In this document: positions 11,740-25,800 of the stretch, piece by piece
Position numbering within the stretch: position 1 is the first letter of the stretch
How the letters are laid out: each line of letters starts with the position of its first letter
Origin: Nepenthes gracilis
Taxonomy: Eukaryota; Streptophyta; Magnoliopsida; Caryophyllales; Nepenthaceae
Direction: 5' to 3'
DNA: 64,000 nucleotides
Assembly: GCA_033239525.1 (NCBI GenBank)
Contig: BSYO01000004.1
Coordinates: 4,007,701-4,071,700, forward strand
Position numbers and translations under genes: made by a program
The notes under the pieces: generated by a model
Database searches by the model: none
What the model was told of the DNA's origin: nothing
Seen by the model: only the letters and a program-made list of their open reading frames with translations

Positions 11740-11819
11740 CCTCCTCGAGCACTTGTCAACCAACAAATTATGAGTTAGTTGTAATCTTTGAACTTGAAAA
11801 TGGCAAATGCACTCACCGG

Positions 11820-11828
11820 TATTTATAG
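11820..11828 (-). promoter_or_regulatory. TATA box of the monooxygenase gene
   Basis: The minus strand reads CTATAAATA, about 80 bp upstream of the ATG at 11739. It is followed by GC-richer sequence that would form a short 5' UTR. Confidence 0.65.
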
Positions 11829-12774
11829 AGAGAGAATAATAAAATATTATTAATTTTAAAATAAATAATTATAATTTAGTGAGCATCGTCCTGCGTGTAA
11901 ACCTTTTCTTTTGGGACGTAGACCTGAGATAATTTTTATGACATTTTTAACGTTTATATCATGTTTGTATGTAGACACATTTAAAATATTTTTATGTTGA
12001 ACTGTTTCCTTAATGATTGCTGCAAACTGACCAATGAATCATTACGTACAAAACCAAGAAACTGTTCCTTAATTAAATTCCATTTTGAATGCTAAAGAAT
12101 ATGAAATGTAGGGAAAGATAATCACCATTAATTTCACTACAAGTGAGACTTGCAGGAAAGCCAACGTCGCCCGAAACGGCGGCGAGTGGTGGCAGCCGGC
12201 GTGAAAATGGTGGCCGATAGGTAGTCGCATCATCAACAACTTGCCTGGCTAGACAACAAACCCCAAAAAAACAAAAAACAAAAAACAAAAAAAAAAGAAA
12301 ATTTTTACTTTTTTTTTTTTTTTTCGGTCCTTTCGTTTTCAGTAAATTTCAGAATTTTTGTTTGATAAATCGATCGATGGGATGGAAGTCCCGTGTACGG
12401 TATGATGGCGATCATGATAGGGTGTGAAAAACATGATGCATTCACGATACTAAACTATATATAAATATATATATATATATTGATCTGCTGTGCTTATTAA
12501 TAGTTTTTATAATTTTAAATAAATTTTAAATTTTATTTTAAAAGAAAATTCATAATATTTTATTTACAAGACAAAATTAGAGGTTTTATAATTTAAATAA
12601 ATTTTTTTGATAACTAAAAAATAATAAATTATATCCATCAACTTCTCTATACTTTTGTTGCATTTTTTTCATAATAAAATGATCGAGTTTAATCTGCCAC
12701 TCATCCAATTCATGCCTTTATATTATGTTATAACCCACTCTCTTTCCTTTCTTGTACTCAACTATAAATAATAA

Positions 12775-12812
<38 letters not shown>

Positions 12813-13439
12813 AACTTCAAAATTCGAGAGTTAGTTATAATTTTTTATTGAGTAAACATGTTTTGTAACAATTAAAATATACGATGATAAAATATAAAGT
12901 AGCATAATAATCAATATAATATATAATTTCTCTAATTAAATAACATGCATTTGTAAATACTGTAATTATCATTAAAATACATACTATATCTTACTAGTCT
13001 CTTAACTACCTTGAATCAAACCTATTATAAAAAATTGAATAATCAGCGGGATAATATTCTCTCTCAGATAAAATAAATTTTTATGCATATTATTGCCACC
13101 ATGTCAAAAATATATGTATTATTAATAATCACAATCATAGCTAATTTTGATAGATAATGACTAATTAGCATAACTATCCAATCGCATATCCATATGATAT
13201 CATTACTTTAGCTTATTATATTTTATTATAATAATTAAATATGTTATTAAAATTTTTTTTTATTATCTAGCACTTATTTTAATGGGATGTCAATATCTAC
13301 TATCGTGCTCGTGTCACCCCATGATGAGGTTTTTTATGTTTAATAAGTAACATTTTGCTGTAGTCATATTTAGAAAATTATATAGATGGAGGGTAGGGTA
13401 ATCTTTCTTGATCAAGAAGGCGTGATTCCTGCACTATGT
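11829..13439. other. AT-rich intergenic region with a (TA)n microsatellite
   Basis: Upstream flank of the monooxygenase gene. A GC-richer patch at 12160-12230 has no recognisable product. A (TA)n run lies at about 12779-12809. No other feature is supported. Confidence 0.55.
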
Positions 13440-13925
13440 CAATCGACCTTTCTTGTGTATGAAGGCTTGACTTGTATAATCTGTTGGGATTGCTTCCTTT
13501 TCTGGTGGGCAACGGTTCTCAAGATTACTTACTTTCCTTCTATACTTTGTTACCGTTAGAGTCTACAGTGGGCCAAAAGAGAGAATCTAGTGCCTTTATC
13601 ATGGAAAGGGCGTTAAATATATTGATATATGTTTTAGTACAAATTATCTTTTGGGAATGTGTAAAATTAGGAAAATGGACCGTTGCTGATCGTGTACAGA
13701 AGTGTGGGCCCAATTGGGCCATGTAAGGTTTTTTTTCCTTTTGGCCTGCTTGCTACAATACTTCCGGTCAATAAAGACGTTGACCGTCTTATGGGAGCAT
13801 GTTGGCCGTCCGGTTGGCTTCTCACACGGTCAACGTTGGCGTTGACCATCTAGGCGCACATATAGGCTTTCGTGGGCTTGGGCTATTTTTCTTATTAGGC
13901 CAACCCATTATAGGCATACCAATCA
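13440..13925 (-). mobile_element. Degenerate LTR fragment, family C
   Basis: The right end reads aggccAACCCATTATaggcaTACCaATCA, which aligns with the end of the minus-oriented LTR at 59330-59360. It shares the ggcccaattgggcc-type stretch and two inverted W-box pairs (13766-13785 and 13828-13847). No TSD and no left terminus were found, so it is truncated or eroded. Confidence 0.5.
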
Positions 13926-15904
13926 CATGCTGATGGTAGTACTGGGGCATGTGAAGGAGCATGCATCGATAGCAATTGAGGCATAGCTTGTGTGTGCATG
14001 ACACGACCCTTGTGTAGTCATATATAATATAGGCACGCCTGATACGCTTTTGAAAGTGTATGTACGTTGTGCACTATTCTTAGCTATTTTTAGATAATGA
14101 TTTTTTAAGAGATATATTGTTAACTATATATATAATCTATGTACTATATTAATAGTTTACTATTATTTTATAAGTATCAATTATTGATGATATTTTATTT
14201 TAAAAGGTATTTTATAATATATATGTCCTCTAGTATGTTATATATAGGCATAACACTTCCAATACAATATATAATTTTCCTAATCTATCATATTATATGT
14301 GTTCTTTCTTTAATTTGATACTAAAATATATTATTTTTTAAAAATTATTAAAAGAAGGTACTCAAATGACTAATATCTATCAATACATCTATTATATATA
14401 AATTTATCAATTTAAATAAATGAAAAAATATCTTATCACTATAGGAATGTCATTGAATTTAATATATTCACTCATTTTATTGCATCTTATTCACCATTTT
14501 GTCCTCCTTCATGCTACGTATTGCGAATTTCTAGTCTTTCGGCATGGATGATTATAATTTAACTATTTAAATTTTTTTAAAAAAATAATTAAAATTAATT
14601 ATTTTAAAATAATAGATCATAATTATTTATTTAAACATAAATAATTAAAATAGAAAGAATAAACTTTTTTATCTTTTTAAGAGATGAAATTTTCTCAATC
14701 CCTTTTAACACGTTGCTAAATTTATGTCACGGGATACCCGAGTGGGACCAATAAAAGTTAAAAAATATGTCATTATATTTGCAATATGCTTCGGTGGCAT
14801 AAAAAGAACCATAACTTTAAGGTAGGTCGTGGGGCAACAACTGCCACCTATAAAACCGCCATCTGCCTCCACCATTCTTACCATATGATTGCTGCAATAT
14901 TTTAGTATATCTATGTGATTCTCCCACCAATTAATAATATTTAATCTTAACTTAATATTTGGTTACGATAAAGAGAAAAAATTAAAAACAACTTCAAAGA
15001 TAACAATCGAAATTTTGGCATGTAGTAATTTTATTGGATTAATTTGTACCATATAAAATATCTAATAGTTTCTCAAATGCCTGCCGACAACTAATATTTT
15101 AATATTTTTTTAAAAAATATATTTTTTAATTTTCTGACCACATAAAATAAGGGTAATTTTCTGGCCACATAAAATCTTGAAAATTGAATGGTGGAGAGTT
15201 GAGGGGCTCTGACAGATTGTCACCCTGTGGTTGCCCGTCCATTTTTTTGGGGCACACATGTAAAATATGTTTAGTTCCATGAGTTTGTTGTATTGACCTT
15301 AGTAAACTTCACCGTATAAATATAGCTTAATTTTTAGAAAATATCCTATTAAGATGAACCTATATACGAATCATATTAAACTATAAAAATTAAAGAGTTC
15401 TAAATTATATAATTTATTTTAAAACTTAATCTTAAGTTTACCTTAATGACCGCTGACTAGATATATTATCATATTTGTATCATCCAACTAATGAGATACC
15501 TCAATAGATATTATAATAATACCAATTTTAAATTTTTATTTGTTTTTCTAAGTTTTACTTGGATTGTCTTCTAAGTTAAATATGGGATAAATTTTTATTG
15601 GAAAAAGATGATCAAAAAATTGAAATTATAAGCTAACAAAGTTCCATTTTAACTTTTGTGAAGCTTTTTTTTTTAAAAAAAAAGAACTGCACTAATAAAG
15701 TTTTTCTTATTATTTTCTTGTAATTTTTTTTTAAAAAATTATTTAAACTAGTAAAATAGCAATTTCAAATTCTACCCCCAAGAATAAAAGGCAGTGAAAA
15801 AGGCCTTGCATTTTTGCTGTCATGTCATCCAAATTCAATTATTCTTAACAAAACTTTAAAAAGAATAAAATATAAAAAAATATTATTCATGTACCTAGTA
15901 ATAC
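13926..15904. other. AT-rich intergenic region
   Basis: About 2 kb without a supported gene, RNA or clear repeat. Only short chance frames occur. Confidence 0.55.
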
Positions 15905-17500
15905 TGTGGTGACCTAGACCAAGCTCATACAAGCCGTCCAAATCTGACCATATAAAAAAATATAAATCTCAAACTATTATCATCTTATAACTACAAATAA
16001 TAAAATATAATGACTAGGATATAAAAATCCTCATATATAAAAAATTCACGGAAAAAATACCCCCTAAATCCAAATAAAGTAAAATAAAACAATTAAATAT
16101 ATTTTAGAGCATAAAATAAATAGCATCAAGAAATAGTTAGAGTGGGCCAATGATTTAATAAGTAATTCTAATTAATATCAATAATAGCGAAAGATTACGT
16201 TATTTAGAAAATTTATCTATCAAAATAAGTTCCAACAACATGCAATACATGAAAATAACAATCGTCCTTAGATAATCAATAAATGATATCAATAATGAAA
16301 TAACTTAATAACGATATAAATAATAATTATAATGTTAACTACATAATCATCCCTAGATAATTGACAAATAATATCAATAATAAAATAGCTCAATAATGAT
16401 ATTAATAAATAATATTTATGATGTTAATTATGTAACAATCTTGAAATTTCGAAGGTTATCCACTGAATCCTAAAAAATCTCAATCAATGTTCCAAATTCT
16501 CAAACTATCTATAATACTAATGTCCCCCCTTAAATTTCTCAAAAATCCAATTCGGTATGAAGTTATAATAATATGAGATATCAGCACTCTCTATATATTA
16601 TTTTTTGTTCTTGTGATCAAACATCATATATTTACGCTCCCAATAGTTAAATAAATATTACGTAGTTACCCGACATTCAAGATATTCTTACTATTTTTAA
16701 GTTCTCTCAAAAATTATACCTATAGTGTGCTCATATTATTTATGATATTTCTTGCTCATAATATCTCTAATATCATGTCATATAATAGTCACAATTTATG
16801 AGTATCTTACCTCAAAAATTAATAAATATCTATTATCGGATATAGAATAGATGTCAAAAAATTAAAAATTACATTGAGATTTTATAAACTTTCATTCACA
16901 TAAATATCTTAATATTTTTATACACTCTATTTTATTTAATTAGAGAGTGCTAATAACATATTCAAGTGATTCAAACTCACATTCTCTAATTAATAAGTCT
17001 AACATTAGGATTTTTTCTTTTCAATTATCCTTAATCAATCATAGAGAGTAACGATTCAGTAATACATTCAAATTCACTCTAGTAACCCTACCACACAACC
17101 CACTAGAAATTACTAAGTCTCCTCTTTTGACTAATTTTTTGTTAAGCCAAAACTATAGAAACCCTTAATATTTTCATTCAAATCATCTTATAATAACAAT
17201 TACAATGTACTTAATTTTCTCTTTTAGCCCTAAGGTTTGATCACCATTTTATAGCCTACTATATTGAATATATAACTTTTTCTTGCATACCAATTTCTTT
17301 TGCATTATACAAATAATATAGATACAAATTCTGCAAGTGGACTATCTGAGCAACTATCGATTTTGTTGATTGGGTGATTTCACATAGATTTGTGGATTGA
17401 TTTTTGTTAGGCCTTTGTTAATTGGGTTGAGTTGTTTCTTTTATCCCAATCTGTTTTTATTATATAAGAGATGTTAGTACACATAACAATTTTGTTAAGT
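15905..17500 (+). repeat. Possible degenerate LTR related to family A
   Basis: It begins TGTGGTGACCTAGACCaagc, close to the TGTGGCGACCCAAGCC start of solo LTR A, and runs into AT-rich sequence. No TTACA end with a matching TSD (AATAC precedes the start) was found, so the right limit is a guess. Confidence 0.28.
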
Positions 17501-18284
17501 TATACATCCATTCTCTTTTAGTCGAGAAGATGCAAGTTACATTATCAAAGTTATTTTCAAATTTACTTACTTCAAAAATCATCATCAACATTTTTAATTA
17601 AGATGGGATCTATTAATAATATAAACAATAGTATACGAATGCGTAGTCCAAAACTTATGTTGTTATATTCTTAATATGAAGCGTAATTTTATAATTGCAT
17701 TGCATCTTAGTTTGATCATGCAATCTAGATTAGAAAATAATTAAAGAAAATATTGTTCTATAATACTCAATTGTTTTTGTCATTATAAATGTTGAATTTT
17801 CTTTTTTGCATGATTATTGTCATAATATAAATTTGATAAATCAGTGTTTGGATAAACTTTTTAGACAAATGTACTTAGATTAGAATGATTATAATTACTA
17901 TAAGATAATAAAAAAATTATGAAAATATAAATGATATACAATCTTGTTAACAAATAAAAATTCGATAACTAACTAATTAGATGAAATTTTTTTGGACTTC
18001 TCAAACTCAAACTAATAGAAAATCAACTTATATTTCAAATGATAAGACACAGTAAAACTTTTAGCTGACTTTTCCTGACACGACCACCACATAAGAACCC
18101 TCTTTTTTGATTAGCCCTCTAAATTAATGATCCGGAGTCATTAAAGCCTTTATGAATTTTATTTCATTGACTTGAGAATTTCAAAGTGAATCTAGCAATA
18201 AAAAATTCCTCAACATAATGTGTGGCCACCCATCCGATATCTTATAGATATTGTCCGCTATAGGATTATAACTTACGATAAATA
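17501..18284. other. AT-rich spacer
   Basis: No gene or clear repeat seen. Confidence 0.45.
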
Positions 18285-20600
18285 AGTTTTAAAATCACCC
18301 GCACGGTTTTTTAAAATATTGTTAAAACATCTTATTAAATGAAATTTTAAAATTTTTAAACACTTTCCCCACCCATCTAAAAAAACAATAAATTCTATGA
18401 ACCTTGAAAATTTTAGCCACGGGACCTAAAAGAAAACCACACGATGATTAAGGTTTTTCCCCTGCGAACCCCCAACGGCAAAGCATTATTAAAGGAAGAG
18501 GATCATATTAATAGGAATTAGTTAACCTCCCCATCCGTCAAAGGACCCTAGGACCCACCCCCTAACCCAAAAATAATCATTTTTTACATGATTGAAAATT
18601 TGAGTACCATTTGTAACGTCCTCTGCCAAAAGTTTGAGAATATTGTCCGCTTATTTCCAATCAACTTTGTGCAAACACGCAGACCTTACTATTTGACTTA
18701 AATTTTAACACTTTGTCATAAAATTTGACAAAAACACTTTCCCCACCCATCGAGACTAACAAAATTGACCACCAATTATAAATAGGACTTTCAAGTGTTT
18801 TGTTTTCTTTTGTTTGGTTTTCCCTTAAAAAACCCCCATTGACTTTTAAGTCATTTCTTTATAAATCTTAAGATTATATATATTGATATTTAATTCTTGA
18901 CACACGTAGGAAAACTCCCTCAACCTTTGCATACCCTATTTGCTTAAACAAATGCCATATTATAATGGTATAGACCATACCTAATTATAGGCCTAAGAAA
19001 AATAGTTTTAAAATCATGACTGAAAATTTTTAAAATATTTTAAAAACATATTATCAAATGAAATTTTAAAATTTCTAAACGGATTATTAATTCTCTAAAA
19101 AAATAATAAATTCTATGAACCTTGAAATTTAAAACACGATTAAAAGAAGTTAAACGATTATTAATAAATAAAAAACACATATCAAAGAAAACATTATTAA
19201 AGAAGTTTAACATATTAATAGGAATTAGTTAATCAATGTTAAACAAAGTAGTCGTGTATTTTTTAAATAATAAAAATAATCATTACATGATTGAAAATTT
19301 GAGTATATCTAAGAGAAAGTCCTCTGCCAAAAGTTTGAGACTTGAGCTAATTTGAATCAACTTATTAGCAAACATTGAGACCATACTAATTTGACTTAAA
19401 TTTTAACACTTTGTTATAAAATTTGACAATATTTTACACTAGACTAACAAAATTAAGTTTGTTGTATTATAAATAAGACTTTCAAGTGTTTTGTTCTCTT
19501 TTTTAAGTTTGTCTTCTTAATTAAGAAAATTATTGAGTTTTAAGTCACTTCATTTATAAATCTCACCATATATAAAAATAAAGAAATTATATATCATATT
19601 TAATATCTTGAATATAGCTAAAGAGTTTAGCAAAATAGGAAAAGATGTAACTAATCATCTGCAACCTTTGCATAAGAATTTGTTTAAACAAATGCCATTT
19701 TCAACGGTCTGTTTCTCAATGGTAAACCATACCTAATTCCCACCTAAAAGAAGCACCTTCATGATATATTGTATATTGATAGCATAGAAAAATTCAAACT
19801 CATAAACTCGACCCCGGTCATGTGTGATTAGCAAATGTATGTGGATTAAATAGAATATGATTTTGACCTAAAACATATATAAATGGTAGATATGCATAAG
19901 TAGTTTAACACAAATATTACACGTGATGGACATATATACAAAGATAATTTTCTATAAACTTTTTTTATTTAACATTCGAACATTAGATCTTAGTATTCAA
20001 ATGCTAAACACATTTTTAATGGATTGTCTTATACTTCAAATTTTTTTAAAGTTTTAAATGTGAAATTTATCATTTAAAATATTAATTGAGCAATGCAGTT
20101 AGAGAAAATGCTTTTAGAGAAGTTAGGAGATTTGGCTAATTTTAAGCATTTTATTACATTCTAATATTTACCAAACTCTATTGCTGTAATATATTTTTTT
20201 TTATAATTAAAATTGTTTAAAATATTTTTATAATAGCTTATTTTTTTTTTCTAAATCTTACTATTTATTGTTTGATTTATCTAAGTTTGTAGTAATTTAA
20301 AGGTTATTTTTAAGAATTTATTATTCAACTTGTCTGATTTTGTTCTTGAGAAATTCAAAGATTATTTTTAAAGATTTGCTTTGCTAAGGCTGACTCACCT
20401 AACAATAAATAATTATTAGATGTTAAATACAGGCATACCAACAATATGAATATCATACATTCATTTGTGCTAATTAGTTTACATAAAAATAAAGAAATTA
20501 ACATTATAACATCTTAGAATATCTTGAATATTGCTAAAGAGTTTAGCATAAATAGTCTCAGATTAAATGTAACTAATCATCTGCAATCTCTTCCTTAAGA
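18285..20600. repeat. Diverged tandem duplication, about 0.7-kb units
   Basis: Unit 1 (about 18285-18990) and unit 2 (about 19000-19730) share the same order of words. Examples are CTATGAACCTTGAAA, CCTCTGCCAAAAGTTTGAG (18620 and 19321), TTCAAGTGTTTTGTT, and tttaaacaAATGCCAT followed by ACCATACCTAATT. The offset grows from about 700 to 750 bp through indels. A partial third copy at about 20485-20590 matches the TATCTTGAATAT..GCTAAAGAGTTTAGC..TGTAACTAATCATCTGCAA part. CTTTCCCCACCCATC appears twice in unit 1 and is missing from unit 2. No coding frame spans a unit. Confidence 0.75.
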
Positions 20601-20791
20601 AAATTGTGGAAAGTTGTTGTAATCAATAATCCAGCCACATTTTTATTTGGAAGGCTGTATTCCATTTGATAGGCCCATTTAGAATTGTTTAAATGATACA
20701 TTTGGCTAGTAGAATGCCTAACTTTGAGAATTGTACACTCATTTGGAGGAGTGTCTCACTTCTTTTCTCTTTAGTTTGTTGTTCTCGACGT

Positions 20792-21797
20792 TGAAAAAGA
20801 CATTTCGTTCTAAATTATACAATAAAGTTTTAACCCAGTGTAAAATTAGCGAAAATAGTACAAAATTAAATATTGAATACACATAAAAAATATTTATATC
20901 TAGATGATATAAACAATAACATGCATCACAAGTAAAATAAGAAGCAATAATAAACAAGAGGCAATTTTTTGGTGACGAACGAAAAACTCGATACCAACGA
21001 TAATCGAGAAAAATCCTCCGAATTTCAACGGTTAGAGAAGATATTAATTATAAAAGTCAATTTACAAATCGGGTAGTACAAACACACTAATTTAGCCAGC
21101 TTACTCCCATCTTATGATCTCTACTAAGGAACTCATTGGATTTGTTTGCGACAACGGAACCAGATGCCTTCCGATTTTCATGTCAATCTTCTCTCACGAA
21201 CCGCTTGAAGTAGCAAATACCGCCAAATCCCCTTCTTCACAATACCCACATCGGCAACGAAAGTAAAATGGTAGGATTATTGAATAGGTAAATACAAGGT
21301 GGTGAGAAAACTCGTTAGCACATAAAATACAATGATATAATTTCAATTTTTTCAATTTGAGTAAGATTAATCGATTAAAAGTTGGATTTCTTTCAAAGGG
21401 GACCCTCCAAAATGCTTCAGCAAAAGTTAGGGCAATTGAAAGAATGAGAAAATTTATAGTGAGCTCAAAAAATGCATTTAAAGAAAATGGTCATTGTCTC
21501 AGCACTCGAGCGCGTGGTGAGCGAGAGGAAGCCCTATTGAGGCTCGATTGAGAATACGGTGAGTTTCGAGCGGATGGTTACTAGATTTAGGCTCAAGCTC
21601 CTAGTGAGTGCACAGGGAGGCGCGGGGTGCTAGAAAAAGGGCTCGAGCGGATGGCAAGTGCACGACAATGCTCCTGGAACCCGAGAACGGACACCCACGA
21701 AAATAAGTTGATGCAGCATTTCGATGAATACAATTCAATATCAAAACATAACTAAATATGATCACGAAATATACCTATCACAAAAATGACCCTAACA
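20792..21797 (-). mobile_element. Solo LTR, family B
   Basis: A 1006-bp copy of the LTR that bounds the element in the phosphatase intron (43523-44527 and 49031-50049), in the same orientation. It runs from TGAAAAAGACATTTCGTTC to ATGACCCTAACA and keeps shared internal words such as GAACCGCTTGAAGTAGCAAATACC. No internal region adjoins it. Flanks are GACGT and GGCAT, which differ at two transition sites, so a decayed TSD is possible but not shown. Confidence 0.82.
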
Positions 21798-22194
21798 GGC
21801 ATTTTCTTCTCTCCCTTCTTTTCGTTGGGAAAAGGCTGTATTTATAGTTGAAGGCATCACTTGGCCGGCAAACTCCTGGAATCAATACGTAAACATAGTG
21901 CCTCTTCAGTGGTGAAGGACATTATTTACTCGTACAACAACCACCTTCATTTAGCGATTAAACCGCCTGGCTTCCAACTATAGAGATCGGCACAGCCGTC
22001 GCCTGAACCGATTCATTAAGTGTTCCACTATGATCCTTTAATACATAGCGATTCGGATCATGCCCCGTGGTTTAGCCATTGTGCTGGTTGCCTCTCATCG
22101 ACTCAGAAACGTCTTCCATTGGATCATCATCATTTGAACCTTTTACCCCATCCATGTACTGAATTTGGACGGCCTAATTTTGACCGTACCATCA
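21798..22194 (-). mobile_element. Possible family C LTR fragment
   Basis: Read on the minus strand it starts TGATGGTACGGTCAAAATtaGGCCG, close to the family C start TGATGGGTACGCCTCAAAATGGGCCGG. It has a minus-strand CTATAAATAC box at about 21838-21847. It abuts solo LTR B, so it may be the stump of an older LTR into which B inserted. No TSD found. Confidence 0.38.
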
Positions 22195-22850
22195 ATATCC
22201 TTATAATTTTTTTATTATTTATTATCAAGAAATAATTATTTTATTTCCAGTATTTTATATTTACAATACATTGTGTTGATTGCACTGGCAAGGTGGCGCC
22301 AGAGATGGCGACCATACGGCAAGTGTTGGTGGTGACCGCTTGACGGTAGTGATTAAGAGATGGCGCCAGTGGTGATGGTGACGATACGGCCAGCGTTGGT
22401 GGTGAAATCTAACGCTTGAAATTTTTAAAATTTTTAAATGTAAAAATAAATTAAAACAAAAGAAAATTAGACGGTATAACGGCAGCAATTTTGTGGCAGT
22501 GCGCAAGGGGTGTGATCGCGGTATCAAGATGGCGGGGTGGTGGCAGCATAATTTATTGTTTGTTTTCTTATTAATCATACAAACCAAAACACTCAGAAAA
22601 TTAGTTTTACTTTAATTTTCATCATTTTAAAACGACTAACCAAATACGAATACACTGATTCTTAATTATATTTTCATCTTATTTACTTTATTTATAACTA
22701 TAATACCATTTTAATAACTAAACATATTGTTAATGTCTTTAAAATTTGTTGAAACAATGAAGATGAGAACAAATTGAACTGGTATAAATACTAAAAGCAA
22801 ATTAACATTGGTGGATTTTGCATGCTTCTCTTGCAATGTCTGCCACTTCT
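22195..22850. other. Downstream flank of the desaturase-like gene with a small duplication
   Basis: A 42-bp block, TGGCGCCAG...ATACGGC..GTTGGTGGTGA, occurs twice at about 22292 and 22363. The rest is AT-rich. The 3' UTR of the next gene should lie in the right part. Confidence 0.5.
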
Positions 22851-25800
22851 TCATTCGAGGAAATAGCTAGACCATGGAAGCTGGGATCGAATCTCGTTTA
22901 AGTTTCTGCTGAAGCTGCGGAGCACTTCAATATGGGGCTCATCTTCTTCGACAGGGATTATTTTTGCAAAATTTCCTTCCCCAAGATAGTCAACCACCAT
23001 ATTTGCGGCTTCGAGTCCTGTCACAAAAGATTTCTCCTGCCAAAAGAAATGATTTGATCATGTATTGGCTATTGATTTCGAACTGAATAACCATAAATGG
23101 AGGAAGAAAACGAAATTTCCAAACCTGTGACCATGAACCGTGTCGGTTTATTATCCAGTCACCAGCCATGAACAAATTCGGGAATGATGTTGATCCTCGC
23201 ATCATATGCTTATATGACCCTTGACCATATAAAATGTGTCAGTGATCTGATAAATTGTATTAAGGTTTTTTTACCCTTTTTTATGGTTTTAGATGCCTAT
23301 TTCGTATATACGCATCATCTGGCTAGGAACTAGGTAATGGAATAAATATAACAAGGAATAAATATTACGGGAAAAAAAAGTGGGAATACTATTACAGTGG
23401 TTGGAGGGGCGGGGAATGGCTGCAGAGGACCAGTGGGGGACTGGTCAGCAGGTCAATGATGGGGTCACTGGAGGTGGGCCAGTGGCTGGGTTAGATGAGG
23501 TCGGCTGATGTGAGCAGGGGTTGTTGGAGGTGAGTCGGCGCTTATAGGTGGCCGGGGGTGTGCAGCAGGATAAGGACAGGTAGGACTGATAATATTTCAA
23601 CTTGTCTGTCGATAAACAAACTCATCCTAACATAGAGTTAATTATTCACACTTCTCTTCCAATAAATATTCTCACGTAACATTTATTCTAAGTCATCATT
23701 TTGCAACCAAACGAGGTAATGAGAGTTAGGTAAGAATAAATATCTTGACAATGTTTATTTCCACACAGTTCATCCCAACCAAAAATGATGCAAAGGTGTG
23801 CAGAGGCTCACCTGGGAAAAAATGAGTCAAGGATTTTGGAAATCTTCGGATCTCCTTGTCAATTACCTTAGCATTTTCAAAACCGACAATGCATTTTGAA
23901 AGGTAAGACATGACTTTCGAAACAATCTGTTCATCGCTCAGTGGCAAGAACTCATTGGCATGATACTGCATGCAAAGATATCATCAAACCAAAGTTCAAA
24001 TATTCAAATATTAGTTATCAACAACATGCAAACAACCAAAACCACAATTCAAGAGACAAATTGCATTAAAGATGGCCACTTGAGAAATCACAAGGTGCAT
24101 TTATACTCACAAAATCGGCCTGCAATGTCGTTGCTGGATCATTTTCATGCTCATCAAAGATTGCATTCAAATCAAAGAAAGTCCAAGCGCTCGAACTGCC
24201 AAATCTTGAGCAAGCATTGCATGCATTTGGAATGGTAACCTGACGAGTAGATTAAAGTCAATAAGTTGTATCTCAAACATACAACTATGTCCTTGACAAC
24301 GGCTAAAATCCCAATTATCCAAATATCATTTCATCTAACAGGCACATTATGGTTGCACGAAAGTCCAAGGTTAAACCTCAAAATAGACCCATCTATGGCT
24401 TACGTTGATAGATTTTGGGTAAGGCAGTCAGAAAAAATTGACAAGAGAAAAGTGTTTAAGATAATTTGGATTCTTGAAGCATAGGCCATATATATGTCAT
24501 TTATTATTTTTCGAGAGTGTAACTTTTTCAAGGGTTCAAGAAAATATAATGGAACAAGTAGACCTGAGAAAAAAGGATCTCAAAATCAACTATTTGATGA
24601 TGTTTAGATGCTTTAATGTAGATGAATTTAGTCAGTGGGTTTATGCAATGCAGTATTACCTATCGTTCTTATGACTTTTTCAAGAAAGCACCAAACCCTT
24701 GAAAAGTAATTGATGCAAAGAAAGAGCAGCTCTCTTTTCATAGGTTCAACTGACATGAGCATGAACTTGACTAATTAAGGTATCCCGACTCTAGTAGCCC
24801 CAACACTAAGAATAGTTAGTCTATTCATTCTTGTTTTATATTGGTCAATCCTGTCATGATATTAAAAGAAGGAACCTTTCCTCAAATAAAAATATAAAAA
24901 ACCTTTAGATCCTATGTCCAGAAAGTGCATCACTACATTTGTCGTCCCTACTTTCTCAGTAAGTATTATTGCAGGCTGATGTTGCTATGCATACAAAACT
25001 CATCTCTAAAACAATTTTTACATAGGCCTTGCAGAAAGGAATATGAACTACTGCTTGCACCTTTATATCAAGCCGGAGCTTGGCAGAGACTGCATCACTG
25101 CCAACCATGTTCAGAACCTTCAAGAACTCCTCCCTTGCACATAATGCTGAACTACAAAAAAAGAACGGCAAGTTATGTACAACAACACAATGAGGGCATA
25201 ACTGAAGTTCCAATTGCTACAAGATAGCTATAGTGCTAATGAGGAGAACCAATGGATAAAAATATCAGCTAATATACATCGGTATCGACTTGATTTTAAT
25301 ATTTTTCAATACCACAATAATATCATGATATATTATTGTATCTGCAATATGTCGTAATATGTCAGTAGATACGGCTCTGTCCGCTTATAATTATCAGATA
25401 TTTTTTAATATATCCAAAACCAATACGTATTGTCCGACATATTCAATACCAATATGGTTACAATGATATCAACACTGATAATTTAATCCACGGCAAAATC
25501 AATTAACCTAACAAGAGAACATGTGAAAGGCTACGAATAAACAAGTTTCTGATGATGAATAAATGGTAATCACAAGATTTTTTAGTTTACTTATAAAAAA
25601 AAAGTTTTCCTTGTATTAGAAATAATTAGTATTTAAAATACATACAATACCAATGAAAATATTTGTATATTTCACCTTATTCATTATACAATGAGAGGCC
25701 CCTTATATAGAGTGGCCGACACAAAACATATAGAAAAAATAATTATTATAAAGATACAGATAATATTTACATAATATTTTGATTTTATAATATTTATGTA

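Noticed and set aside
11740..11766. A longer N-terminus for the monooxygenase
   Set aside because: The upstream in-frame codons offer only TTG; the first ATG is at 11739 and fits the family start.
25215..25500. A repeat pair with 28930-29130 (TATCGGTATC-like words)
   Set aside because: Similarity is limited to short AT-rich words and no boundaries could be drawn.
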